From positions 1-40,710 of the forward strand of contig JAQWLN010000130.1 in the NCBI GenBank assembly GCA_029247265.1: a stretch of 40,710 nt of DNA. Reading direction: 5' to 3'. Positions within the stretch are counted from its first letter, which is position 1; each line of letters starts with the position of its first letter. A program made the translations under genes and the position numbers. This DNA is from Fuerstiella sp. Lineage in GTDB: Bacteria > Planctomycetota > Planctomycetia > Planctomycetales > Planctomycetaceae. Under the pieces are notes generated by a model. The model was not told the origin of the DNA, searched no databases, and was given only the letters and a program-made list of their open reading frames with translations. Shown one piece after another: positions 18,136-25,918 of the stretch.

Positions 18136-18363
18136 ACCCGTTTGAGGCGATTTGCTGTGTTCCGGACTTTTTGATTCGTCACGGCTGAACGTTGCCGCAG
18201 GAGAGGCGGCGATGCGACATAGCGCCTTGTCGGGCCGTGTTTCGACAGTAAAAACACTCAATAAACGGATTTGTCCGGAAAGGCTGTAACAAATTGGTTT
18301 TCTTCGCACTGAGGGTAAATAGTTCAATTAATTTACTACTCAACGCAAACTCAGGAGAACGCC

Positions 18364-19422
18364 ATGAAACGCTTCACCCAATCACTGTTTTTTGTGGCAG
18401 CCGTCTGTCTGGTTGCCGGAACGGATTCAACATTCGCCCAGTTTAAGTTCAATAAGGGCGGCAGCTCTCGCAGTTCCGTCTCTAAGGGGTTTTCAAACAG
18501 TTCGCGCAACTCGTTGTCACGAAATCCGGGTTCGTCAAACAGTTCTCGTAAGATCTCGTCCGGAACGATCAATAAGTTTCGGAAGTCACCTGCGACGAAC
18601 AACTCGAATCCAAGCAGCAAAGGCAGTGGCCGGTTTACGCTGGGAACGGGAAGGTCTCAGACAATTCGACGGAACACGAACACGGGCTCTTCGAAACTTT
18701 CCGGTAAATTCGGAAGTCAGCTTCTTCAGTCGAAGGTCGGATCCAATAAGCCGCTGCGAATCGGCGGCAGTGGACTGTCAAAGGTCTTACCACAGAATGG
18801 CAAACAGCCACAGCTTGGCGGATCACTCGGTAAGAAGCCTAACCTGTTGGGGTCAAAGTTTAACCATACGAAGTTCAAGACCCTGCCATTTACATCAAAC
18901 GGCATCAACAAGGGACTGCCCAAGTCCACGGTATCGAAGAACGGCAAGAAATGGTGGCACGATGCGGTACACCACATCATCAGCCACAACCAGCATCACT
19001 GGTGTCATACTCGACCGACTTCATGTCACTGGTGGACGCAGTACTGTCAGCCGATCACCCACTGTCATCACAACGACGTGGTGATCTGTGACTGGAACCG
19101 AGTTCACTGCAGCACAGTGCTGCACGTCGGAGCTCCCGCACAGAACGTTCAGTGGTACCTGGGTATGAAGGGGATTCTGCTGCCAGGCAAGGGATTGGGA
19201 ATTGACGCAGTCGAGCCTGGTTCTCCTGCAGAACTGGTTGGTCTTCAGCCCGGTATGGTCATGACAGTGTGTAACGGTATCCTGCTTGTTGACGAAGCGT
19301 CCATGCAGGAAGCCATCTGGAGTTCCGGAGGAATTCTTCAGATGACACTTTTGTCTGCAGACGGCAGTCAGGTACTGGAAGGCACTGTTCGAATGACACG
19401 AGTTGCCGCAGTGGCGTTCTAA
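18364..19422 (+). CDS. Secreted Ser/Asn-rich protein with His/Cys-rich centre and C-terminal PDZ domain
   Basis: The ATG follows a strong ribosome site (CAGGAG). The 352-residue product has a signal peptide cleaved near STFA-QFKF. Residues 30-195 are low complexity, rich in Ser, Asn, Gly and Lys, and basic. Residues 195-250 are packed with His, Trp and Cys (KKWWHDAVHH, NQHHWCHTRP, SCHWWTQYC, ITHCHHND, ICDWNRVHCS), which looks like a metal-binding or disulfide-rich module. Residues about 257-345 form a PDZ domain (GKGLGIDAVEPGSPAELVG, LQPGMVMTVCNGILL). No protease domain is attached. It is probably an exported adaptor that binds a metal and a protein C-terminus. I do not recognise the full architecture by name. 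It stands alone and ends at a terminator hairpin. Confidence 0.8.
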   Translation: MKRFTQSLFFVAAVCLVAGTDSTFAQFKFNKGGSSRSSVSKGFSNSSRNSLSRNPGSSNSSRKISSGTINKFRKSPATNNSNPSSKGSGRFTLGTGRSQTIRRNTNTGSSKLSGKFGSQLLQSKVGSNKPLRIGGSGLSKVLPQNGKQPQLGGSLGKKPNLLGSKFNHTKFKTLPFTSNGINKGLPKSTVSKNGKKWWHDAVHHIISHNQHHWCHTRPTSCHWWTQYCQPITHCHHNDVVICDWNRVHCSTVLHVGAPAQNVQWYLGMKGILLPGKGLGIDAVEPGSPAELVGLQPGMVMTVCNGILLVDEASMQEAIWSSGGILQMTLLSADGSQVLEGTVRMTRVAAVAF

Positions 19423-19467
19423 AACGGAGAGTGGCATCATCCACGTCGGTTTACAGCAATCCTTTGC

Positions 19468-19497
19468 CCCGGTCTCGTAAAGAGGCCGGGTCTCTTT
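19468..19497 (+). terminator. Rho-independent terminator after the PDZ gene
   Basis: CCCGGTCTC (19468-19476) pairs with GAGGCCGGG (19482-19490) through nine base pairs including one G-U, closing a five-base loop. It is followed by the T-rich TCTCTTT. It lies 45 bp past the PDZ gene stop and just before the opposing fragment at 19512, so it can end the plus-strand transcript. Confidence 0.75.
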
Positions 19498-19511
19498 ATG
19501 CGCCCATTGAG

Positions 19512-20003
19512 TCAGACAACAAAGTACGATTCATCGGCACTCCACGGACTGCGACGAAGCTGGATGTTGTTCAGTCCCAGCGCTTCATGGACGGCAACGG
19601 TTTCTCCCGGAAATACGGCGTGGTTAAGCTCGTCAAACCCAACGACGGAACCTTTCGTCAGCCGGCTGCCCAGCATTTCCAGGCAGTCTTTTGTGGGCTG
19701 GTAGAGGTCGAGATCAGCCGTCAGACGCAGCAGTTCCATCCCGGGAATGCGGGCCATATTTGTCTGGTACTGAGCGTAGTTGCGATGGTTGGTCCAGATC
19801 ACCTCGTCAAAAGATTCAAAGGAAGTCAATCCGGCAGCAGCTGAGATCTCGCTCATTTTTCCGTTCGTGCCAAGGCCACCGACTTCTGTCAGTCCGGTGA
19901 TGCCGAAATTTCGCATTTGCCTGCAGCGTTCCGCCAGTTCGTCGTTATTGGTGGTGATGGCTCCGCCTTCAATCGATTACAGAACTTTGGTGGCGTGGAA
20001 GCT
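19512..20003 (-). pseudogene. 3' half of DegT/DnrJ aminotransferase fused to a methyltransferase tail
   Basis: Read leftward from the breakpoint at about 20003, the frame gives SFHATKVL, a TAA at 19977-19979, then SIEGGAITTNNDELAERCR, RNFGITG and GTNGKMSEISAAAGL. This is the region right after the PLP-binding Lys of DegT/DnrJ/EryC1/StrS sugar aminotransferases. The Lys of HATK is the cofactor residue. Near 19725 the match switches abruptly to the C-terminal end of a TylF/cephalosporin-hydroxylase-like class I methyltransferase (LYQPTKDCLEMLGSRLTKG, VGFDELNHAVFPGE). A deletion probably joined the two. The aminotransferase 5' half is on the opposite strand at 22545-23127. An ATG at 19916 leaves 134 codons open, but a working protein is unlikely. 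Confidence 0.8.
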
Positions 20004-20004
20004 G

Positions 20005-20466
20005 AAGGGTGCCCCGCATTACATTGAGACGATGGAGTTTCTGGGCGAAACGCTGGCCTACGACAGCGAATCGCTGATGGACACCATCGTCCACCGCCTT
20101 TGTTGCTGCTGTGAGTACATCCAGCTGGATTTTCGCTACGAAACGTTTTTCAGTACCGATCTGTTGCTGCCCGAAATAAGCGCGCCAGGCCAGTGGGCAC
20201 TGGAAACGGCCAGAGCACTTGAGGCGACCAGCTACGTCAACCCTCCGGGTGGTCGACACATTTTCGATGCCGATGCATTTCAGACAGCCGGCGTGGATTT
20301 GACATTTCTGGAACCGGCACTGCCTGCGTATGATCAGAACAGCAAACAATTCGAAGCCGGCCTGTCGATTATTGACGTCCTGATGTGGAACGATGTGGCG
20401 ACTGTACGTGACATGATCGCCGACTATAAATTAACTGCTGCCGACAGGCACTTGTCTGCGGCCTGA
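20005..20466 (+). pseudogene. 3' half of a WbqC-family gene
   Basis: From the breakpoint the frame reads KGAPHYIETMEFLGETLAYD, then a helical stretch, then YVNPPGGRHIFDADAFQTAG, FLEPALPAYDQ and LSIIDVLMWND. That is the C-terminal two-thirds of the WbqC family, found in O-antigen and surface-glycan clusters. The family's N-terminal opening is missing here; it lies on the minus strand at 23126-23404. The frame is open upstream to 19780, but that part is antisense to aminotransferase sequence and not WbqC-like. It ends 10 bp before the next gene. Confidence 0.8.
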
Positions 20467-20476
20467 GTCATCACGA

Positions 20477-20755
20477 ATGCCCAAATTCGAAATCGAATCC
20501 GACGCCGAAGCGTACTGTTTCCTGAAGGCTTCACTGACACCGATCTACACGGTCACGTTGTTGCCGCGGTCAGATTATTTTGCGCAATGGCAGTATCACT
20601 ACCAGGTCAGTTCAGGACACGAACTACTGCATGAACTGCGTGGTGACTTCCGCACAATTCTGCCCGGTTCGCTGGCGGCACAGGCCGTCCGAATCGTAGG
20701 TTCTCTTAAGGCTCCGCCGGAACCCGGCGAATCCACGAAGGCGACGGGGCAATGA
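20477..20755 (+). CDS. Small conserved-looking protein of unknown function in glycan cluster
   Basis: This 92-residue acidic-start protein (MPKFEIESDAEAYCFLKASL) has no domain that I recognise, no signal peptide and no membrane segment. It starts 10 bp after the WbqC 3' half and its stop overlaps the start of the next gene by four bases (ATGA at 20752-20755). It was therefore translated as part of the same operon. A glycan-related role rests on context alone. Confidence 0.6.
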   Translation: MPKFEIESDAEAYCFLKASLTPIYTVTLLPRSDYFAQWQYHYQVSSGHELLHELRGDFRTILPGSLAAQAVRIVGSLKAPPEPGESTKATGQ

Positions 20756-21747
20756 TTATCGCGAATCGTCTTCCGCCTCAGCACACTGCAACGACATGGT
20801 TCTCTCCAGGACGAGCGGCGTTTGCCTTCCTGGTCAAGAATGTTGCCTGCCCAACCACGGTCTATCTGCCGTCGTTCGTGTGCTGGTCGCTGATTGACAC
20901 AATGCAACAACGATTACCGGACGTGAAAATGCGATTCTATCCGGTGCATCCTGATTTGACTTGCCAATACCCTGAGCAAGCCGAATCAGACTCCGCGTGC
21001 GTCTACATCCATTATTTCGGTCACATGAAAGACGCCTCCGAAATTCCGCCAGACCTGACGCTACTGGAGGACCATTCACACCTTCCATTGCAGACGAATC
21101 CGCCGTCTCACATCAACGACCGGGTCCGGCACATCTTCGGCAGCCTGAGGAAAGCCTACCGTGTGGCCGACGGCGGGTTTCTGGATGGATTCCACAATCC
21201 TGTCTACGTGGCTGACCGAAATCTGCCCGCCTGGCTTCGACATGAAGCCGACGATTGGCGGGACATGCGAGAGGCGGAGAACATGACCGACCGCAGCTGG
21301 ACAATGTCTGATATTTCAAGCCAGGCACTGGCGGTCATTCTGCAAACCGATGTCTCCGCGATGCGTACCCAGCGACAACTGAATGATCGCGTTCTGGTCC
21401 GGAATTTTCCCGTCGGACGCCCCCTGATTGACTATTCGGAAAACGAGTGCCCGTTGCTGCACAACCGACTGTGTTCTTCGCGTGAGGAGCGAGATTCACT
21501 ACGAGCCTTCCTCGCCGAACGGGGTGTTTACGCGTCGATACACTGGCCAGTCCACGATTACCTTTTGCAGCGTCGCGATTCCATTGACTGCGAAGACGCC
21601 ATCTGGCTCCAGGAGCATATCCTGTCGCTTCCGATCGCAGAATGTCTGGGATTGGCACAGATGGAAACGATCTGCAAGGCAGCCTGCCAATGGAAAGCGG
21701 CCGGAGGACAGCAATTCGGATCAGCGGCAGATCAACACGACGGCTGA
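20752..21747 (+). CDS. Diverged DegT-like PLP-dependent aminotransferase fold protein
   Basis: The 331-residue protein overlaps the preceding gene at ATGA. The segment HIFGSLRKAYRVADGGFLDG resembles the loop of the DegT/aminotransferase fold where Ser-x-x-Lys holds PLP and is followed by Asp-Gly-Gly. Before it, LTLLEDHSHLPLQ corresponds to the strand carrying the PLP-contacting Asp and His/Gln. The C-terminal third (ERDSLRAFLAERGVYASIHWPVHDYL) matches the small domain of the fold, with a His-Trp-Pro substrate loop. The N-terminal large-domain core is shorter than usual for DegT (about 370 residues). It may aminate a sugar or be a relative with altered chemistry. The frame is undamaged and lies entirely inside the inverted segment. 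Confidence 0.65.
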   Translation: MIIANRLPPQHTATTWFSPGRAAFAFLVKNVACPTTVYLPSFVCWSLIDTMQQRLPDVKMRFYPVHPDLTCQYPEQAESDSACVYIHYFGHMKDASEIPPDLTLLEDHSHLPLQTNPPSHINDRVRHIFGSLRKAYRVADGGFLDGFHNPVYVADRNLPAWLRHEADDWRDMREAENMTDRSWTMSDISSQALAVILQTDVSAMRTQRQLNDRVLVRNFPVGRPLIDYSENECPLLHNRLCSSREERDSLRAFLAERGVYASIHWPVHDYLLQRRDSIDCEDAIWLQEHILSLPIAECLGLAQMETICKAACQWKAAGGQQFGSAADQHDG

Positions 21748-21897
21748 CTCAACAGCAGAATTGTCCCCCCGTCTGGCCAATGTGCAATTACCCCCAGCCC
21801 AACAGAAAAGAAGGTCCGGCCGCTCCGCAGCGTCGATCTTTAACATAAGTATGGCCGGCACCATAATCACGTTTATCGGTCGTTTCTGGAATGTTCT

Positions 21898-22548
21898 GTG
21901 ACTTCACGCCTGGGAATTAAACTCAGATCCGCAGTCGAAGAACACCGTTCCGGCAATCTGGCGGCGGCGCTCAAGGTGTACGATGGGGTCCTTGCTGTGT
22001 CGCCAGACCATGCCGACGCTCTCCACCTGAAAGGACTGGTCGCGTTCCAGACGGGTGTCAGCGATGAAGCCGAAGCGTCGATCCGTCGCGCCATCGAGCT
22101 TCGCCCCGGGGAGGTCGAGTTTCGGGCCAATCTTGCATCAGTGCTGCTCCGTCAGGACCGAATTGACGAGGCCGAACAGACAAGTACTGTAGGAATGGCA
22201 GATTTCGTCACATTGAAGGATGTTATCTTTCATGTGAATGGAACCGGTTGGCGTCAGACCCTCGAAAATCGCGGGCCGTTGCCTAATCATCGTACCGCAC
22301 ATGCTTTCCTGACAGGAGAGTTGACGTCAATCTCAGACAATGGACAGACGCCGTCCAAGTGCGACTGGTCTCCGGTTTCCTTCAACCCAACCGTCAGCAG
22401 GAACTTCTTCATCCCCTCGGAAGGCACGTCCATACACACTGCCAGCAGTGCCCGAATGACGCCGGGCAAAGCAAAAGTGTGGATCCGCACAGACGACGCC
22501 ACGCACGGCATTGTCCCTGAGGTAACGGAACGCGAGACGGCGCCATGA
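21898..22548 (+). CDS. TPR-repeat protein, probably C-terminally scrambled
   Basis: The frame has a GTG start after a 150-bp gap and encodes 216 residues. Residues 1-100 are about two and a half tetratricopeptide repeats (NLAAALKVYDGVLAVSPDHA, DEAEASIRRAIELRPGEVEF, ANLASVLLRQDRIDEAEQ). After EQTSTVGMADF the sequence loses all TPR character and resembles nothing I know up to ERETAP. In intact planctomycete clusters such TPR N-termini often continue into a glycosyl- or methyltransferase, so an internal deletion is likely. The stop overlaps the start of the next gene (ATGA at 22545-22548), indicating former translational coupling. Protein-binding by the TPR part is the only function that can be supported. 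Confidence 0.55.
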   Translation: MTSRLGIKLRSAVEEHRSGNLAAALKVYDGVLAVSPDHADALHLKGLVAFQTGVSDEAEASIRRAIELRPGEVEFRANLASVLLRQDRIDEAEQTSTVGMADFVTLKDVIFHVNGTGWRQTLENRGPLPNHRTAHAFLTGELTSISDNGQTPSKCDWSPVSFNPTVSRNFFIPSEGTSIHTASSARMTPGKAKVWIRTDDATHGIVPEVTERETAP

Positions 22549-23127
22549 AACAACACGTAAAAGACCTGGCCGTCTTTGGTGGTTCAATACTGTTTGAGAA
22601 GCCTCTCGCTGTCGGACGCCCGAATGCGCTCGACAGAGACGACTTTCTGCGACGAATATCGGACGTCCTTGACAGCGGACAGCTGACTAACGATGGCCCC
22701 CAGGTGAAATCGTTTGAGGAAATGGTTCGTCGCGTCACTGGAACTCGACACGCCATTGCCGTTTGTAACGGAACGATGGCCCTGCAGATCATGGCGATGG
22801 CCTGCGAACTCAGCGGCGAGGTCATTGTGCCGGCTATGACATTTATTGGCACCGCGCATGCCCTGACATGGGTTCGGTTGAAACCGATATTCGCTGATGT
22901 CGAGCGAAACACGCATACGCTGGACGTCAATTCCGTCGAAGCATGTATCACGCCGCGTACGTCAGCAATTCTTGGAGTTCACCTTTGGGGCAATCCATGC
23001 GATGTTGACCGATTGCGCAGCGTCGCACGCAGCCATGGTCTGCCGTGGCTGTTCGATGCCAGTCACGCGTTCGGCTGCAAATTGCGTGGCGTGCCTGTCG
23101 GTGGCCGGGGCGATGCAGAAGCATTCA
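22545..23127 (+). pseudogene. 5' half of DegT/DnrJ sugar aminotransferase
   Basis: Codons 1-194 are a clear DegT/DnrJ/EryC1/StrS N-terminus: RRISDVLDSGQLTNDGPQVKSFE, the cofactor phosphate loop GTRHAIAVCNGTMALQIMAMA, PAMTFIGTAHAL, a strand ending PIFADVE, and WLFDASHAFGCKLRG, whose Asp contacts the PLP pyridine nitrogen. After GRGDAEAF at 23126 the expected SFHATK is missing. The frame runs on for 53 unrelated codons to 23285, antisense to WbqC sequence. The missing part is on the minus strand at 19725-20003. The intact enzyme would transfer an amino group to a nucleotide-linked keto-sugar for surface glycan. Confidence 0.85.
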
Positions 23128-23404
23128 AGCCGTACACGTCCAGACTATCCAACAGGCGCTTGCGCCACATTTCCGTCGGGTGGACTCGAACACCGGAAAT
23201 GGGCGTGGACCGCTCACACTGGGCGATCGGTACGCGAACGTATTTCCATGCGGTTTGCCCCGCCGACAGCACTCGATTTCGGTAGACCCATCCGCGTCGA
23301 ATGTACTGAGGAGTGTCAAATACTACCCAGCGGTCGGTGGCGTGGATCAGCCCAAAGTAGCCGAGATATGCGAAGAAGTACGGCTGCATCATGCCGAGTC
23401 GCAT
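23126..23404 (-). pseudogene. 5' half of a WbqC-family gene
   Basis: Reading leftward from the ATG at 23404, the product starts MRLGMMQPYFFAYLGYFGLI and continues with DRWVVFDTPQYIRRGWVYRN and WRKRLLDSLDVYGL. This is the diagnostic N-terminus of the WbqC family (MQPYFFPYLGY and QYIRRGW blocks). After 93 codons the match stops at the inversion breakpoint. The frame then runs antisense to the aminotransferase until 23063. The C-terminal part is on the plus strand at 20005-20466. This ATG would have been the first gene of the original leftward operon, divergent from the NtrC-type regulator. Confidence 0.82.
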
Positions 23405-23935
23405 TTGTTCAGCCCCGCGTTATGTTGAAGTCGAGCGTATTACTGCGTCTCAGAATTTCATCGGCGCGTTACGCTGAACGACCGTGGTCGTGCACATGGG
23501 CAAATAATGAAATGGGGGAAAACGCGAAGTCTGACGATGCTCCAGAAACATATCTGTCTGGAAAATTCTGTCGCGAAGTCGTTCGTTTTCAGCAGACTGC
23601 GGATCGGTGCAATCTGCGTGATACGGAAAGGCTGATGTTAAAGTGTACGATTTGTGACGACCGTAAGGATTTTTCTGATACGGGATCTTGCGATGATGTG
23701 GCCGCACCATATGTTGCCCCCAAATCGCGCCTGATGGATTTTTGCATCGTAAGTTCACATATCCCTTCTCATTGACCCGGTACGCTGGGTGCATTTGTTG
23801 TTCAACGGTGTTCGGACACAACCCCTTGACGACTAAATGCATCTTTGTCCCCGGGATGCGCTCCCAATCATCACTTGAAATTACGCATGACACGCTGCGT
23901 CTGTCACTTGCATTGGGAATTCTGAGGGGAAAAAT
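23405..23935. other. Divergent intergenic region, possible small ORF
   Basis: This 530-bp gap separates the WbqC 5' end (leftward) from the NtrC-type gene (rightward) and should contain both promoters. A plus-strand frame from an ATG near 23511 to about 23775 is open for about 87 codons and contains CTICDD and several other Cys residues. It has no recognisable family and no clear ribosome site. I leave it uncalled as a gene. Confidence 0.35.
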
Positions 23936-25336
23936 ATGGCTTCTGATACATCGGGTTCGTTGCTGGTCGTTGACGACGATCGACACATCCAAAATGCCAT
24001 GGCGGATTATCTCCGCAGTCTTGGCCACCGCACAGAAACGGCTTCGACCCACGGGGAAGCTGTTGAACGGATGCAGGAGTTTCCGTTCGAAGTTGTCGTC
24101 TGCGACGTCAATCTTCCTGATAAAGACGGCTTTGAGTTGTTGCAGTGGACACGAGAGAACACGCCGGATACCGCCGTTATCCTGCTCACCGGATTTGGCA
24201 CGATCGAGAGTGCGGTCGAAGCCATCCGGATGGGGGCCTTCGACTATCTGACGAAACCCGTCATCGACGAAGAGTTGAACCTGTCGATTGAGCGAGCGAT
24301 CAACCAGCGTCAGATTCTGCAGGAAAATCTGCAGCTCAAAGCTCAGTTGAACGAAAAGCACGGTCTGTCAAACATCATCGGCAAAGACTACAAAATGCTG
24401 CGGATGTTCGAACTGATCGAAAGTGTGGCCGACACGCGGACTACGGTGCTGATTCTTGGTGAGAGTGGTACCGGGAAAACGATGACCGCTCGGAGCATTC
24501 ATCAGCTCAGTAATCGAGCAGACAAACCGTTCGTGGAAGTGGCCTGTGGTTCGTTGCCCGAAACGCTTCTAGAGACGGAACTGTTTGGACACGTTGCCGG
24601 GGCATTCACGGGGGCGACTCATGATAAAATCGGAAAGTTTCTGCAGGCTGACGGCGGCACTTTGTTTCTGGATGAAATTGCCACTGCCTCGCCTCAGTTA
24701 CAGGTCAAGCTGCTGAGAGTTCTGCAGGAACGGGAGTTTGAAGCTGTCGGAGGCAACCAGACTCACAAAGTTGATGTGCGTCTGGTGCTGGCCACAAACC
24801 AGGACCTTGAAGAAGCCGTGCGTCGAGGTGAGTTCCGCGAGGATTTGTATTACCGAATCAACGTCATTACGCTCACCCAGCCCTGTCTGCGCGAGCGACT
24901 GGGTGACATTCCGCTGCTGTTGGACCACTATCTGAAACAGTTCAACATGCAGACCGGTCGTACCATCGAAGGTGTTGACGACATGGCGATGCACGCACTG
25001 CAGCAATACCAATGGCCCGGAAATGTGCGTGAACTGGTTAACGTTATTGAGCGTGCAGTCGTCTTGTGCAAAGGTGACCGTATCGGTGCTGGTGATCTGC
25101 CAGAGAATCTGTTCGCTGAAAATGACCAACAGGCGAATGTTGAGGCACAGCTCGGCGGGGCATCATTAAAGAAGGCGTTGACGACTCCGGAACGACAGCT
25201 GATTGTGCAGGCTCTGGAATCGAACGGCTGGAATCGTCAGAACACGGCGAAGTCGTTGGGAATCAACCGCACCACGCTGTACAAGAAGATGAAGAAATAC
25301 GATATCGACTTCGAGACCGTATACAAACACGCATAG
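23936..25336 (+). CDS. NtrC-family sigma-54-dependent response regulator
   Basis: The 466-residue protein has all three NtrC domains. The receiver spans about 1-120 (DDD at 13-15, phospho-acceptor Asp57 in [11 protein letters not shown], Thr85, Lys107). The AAA+ domain spans about 147-380 (Walker A GESGTGKT at 175-182, GAFTGA at 222-227 for sigma-54 contact, Walker B LFLDE near 243-247, arginine-finger region [10 protein letters not shown]). A Fis-type helix-turn-helix lies at about 420-455 ([20 protein letters not shown]). It would activate sigma-54 promoters after phosphorylation. No cognate kinase is adjacent; the hybrid kinase at 7792 is 14 kb away and carries its own receiver. The ATG follows GAGGGG. 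A terminator lies 75 bp downstream. Confidence 0.95.
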   Translation: MASDTSGSLLVVDDDRHIQNAMADYLRSLGHRTETASTHGEAVERMQEFPFEVVVCDVNLPDKDGFELLQWTRENTPDTAVILLTGFGTIESAVEAIRMGAFDYLTKPVIDEELNLSIERAINQRQILQENLQLKAQLNEKHGLSNIIGKDYKMLRMFELIESVADTRTTVLILGESGTGKTMTARSIHQLSNRADKPFVEVACGSLPETLLETELFGHVAGAFTGATHDKIGKFLQADGGTLFLDEIATASPQLQVKLLRVLQEREFEAVGGNQTHKVDVRLVLATNQDLEEAVRRGEFREDLYYRINVITLTQPCLRERLGDIPLLLDHYLKQFNMQTGRTIEGVDDMAMHALQQYQWPGNVRELVNVIERAVVLCKGDRIGAGDLPENLFAENDQQANVEAQLGGASLKKALTTPERQLIVQALESNGWNRQNTAKSLGINRTTLYKKMKKYDIDFETVYKHA

Positions 25337-25412
25337 ACGATGCTATAGCCTCAAGAGGCATTGAGTAAGTGACCCCGATGCGAATGGATTCGTCGTAGTC
25401 TCTACTCCTCCA

Positions 25413-25445
25413 ACAGCCACCTGGACGCCGCGGGTGGCTGTTTTC
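25413..25445 (+). terminator. Rho-independent terminator after the NtrC-type gene
   Basis: ACAGCCACC (25413-25421) and GGTGGCTGT (25433-25441) form a perfect 9-bp stem around an 11-base loop, followed by TTTT. Placed about 75 bp after the regulator's stop codon, it isolates that gene from the next. Confidence 0.8.
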
Positions 25446-25666
25446 GTGGGAGATCAGTATACCGTTTTCCGCGAAGGTTCCGCAGTCCCGTCGCATTTGG
25501 CACGGAGCGTTTCACACGCAGCAGACATGAACGTTTGCAACTACAGCTTTTCGTTGGGGCGCGTGGAGACGGGAATTGTTTTCCGAATGTTCGATGGATA
25601 GACTAACAATGTGCACGACGTGCCGTACGCCTTTGATATTCCGTTTCTGCCAAAGATTATTGAACG

Positions 25667-25891
25667 ATGCCGCTGTTTGAGTTTGTCTGCGAGGATTGCC
25701 AGAGTGAATTTGAGCTGCTCGTGGGACACCGCGAGAAAGTACATTGCCCGGAATGCAGCTCGGTCAGACTGGAAAAACTGATGAGTACTTCTGCTGGTCG
25801 GATGGCGTCCGGCGCGGCTCTTCCTGTGGTTAACGGCTGCCCGCCTGCAGAAATGGGCCCGTGCAAGCCAAACTGCTGCCGACTTCCCTGA
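25667..25891 (+). CDS. FmdB-family zinc ribbon protein with Cys-rich tail
   Basis: This 74-residue protein begins MPLFEFVCEDC, the signature of FmdB-type putative regulatory zinc ribbons. Two CxxC knuckles (Cys8/Cys11 and Cys27/Cys30) would bind one zinc ion. The family's role is unclear, though it has been linked to transcription of formamidase or amidase genes in some bacteria. Unusually, the C-terminus is again Cys-rich (GCPPAEMGPCKPNCCRLP), which could bind a second metal. The next gene follows after 27 bp on the same strand, so the two are likely co-transcribed. Confidence 0.8.
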   Translation: MPLFEFVCEDCQSEFELLVGHREKVHCPECSSVRLEKLMSTSAGRMASGAALPVVNGCPPAEMGPCKPNCCRLP

Positions 25892-25918
25892 CGCCGGACA
25901 GCCGGCGATCGTTGGTTC

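Larger units (their letters stand above)
20003..23127. other. Inferred 3.1-kb inverted segment
   Basis: The plus-strand TGAA at 20003-20006 and TTCA at 23124-23127 are inverted copies sitting exactly where two genes are each cut in half. Flipping the interval joins codons 1-194 of the aminotransferase (ending GDAEAF) to SFHATKVL in frame. It also joins WbqC codons 1-93 (ending DVYGL) to KGAPHYIETM in frame, restoring a WbqC of 246 residues. All genes of the cluster then lie on the minus strand. The junction homology is only four bases, so this looks like microhomology-mediated inversion and not site-specific recombination, or else a chimeric assembly. Confidence 0.8.

Noticed and set aside
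20003-23127. Site-specific invertible switch
   Set aside because: Only four bases of inverted homology at the ends and no recombinase gene in the window; a chance inversion or an assembly chimera fits better.
23300-23935. Sigma-54 (-24/-12) promoter for the NtrC-type regulator
   Set aside because: I looked for TGGCAC-N5-TTGC type spacing and found no convincing match by eye.
23450-24361. Long minus-strand open frame (303 codons)
   Set aside because: Overlaps the receiver and AAA+ start of the NtrC-type regulator antisense; no homology.
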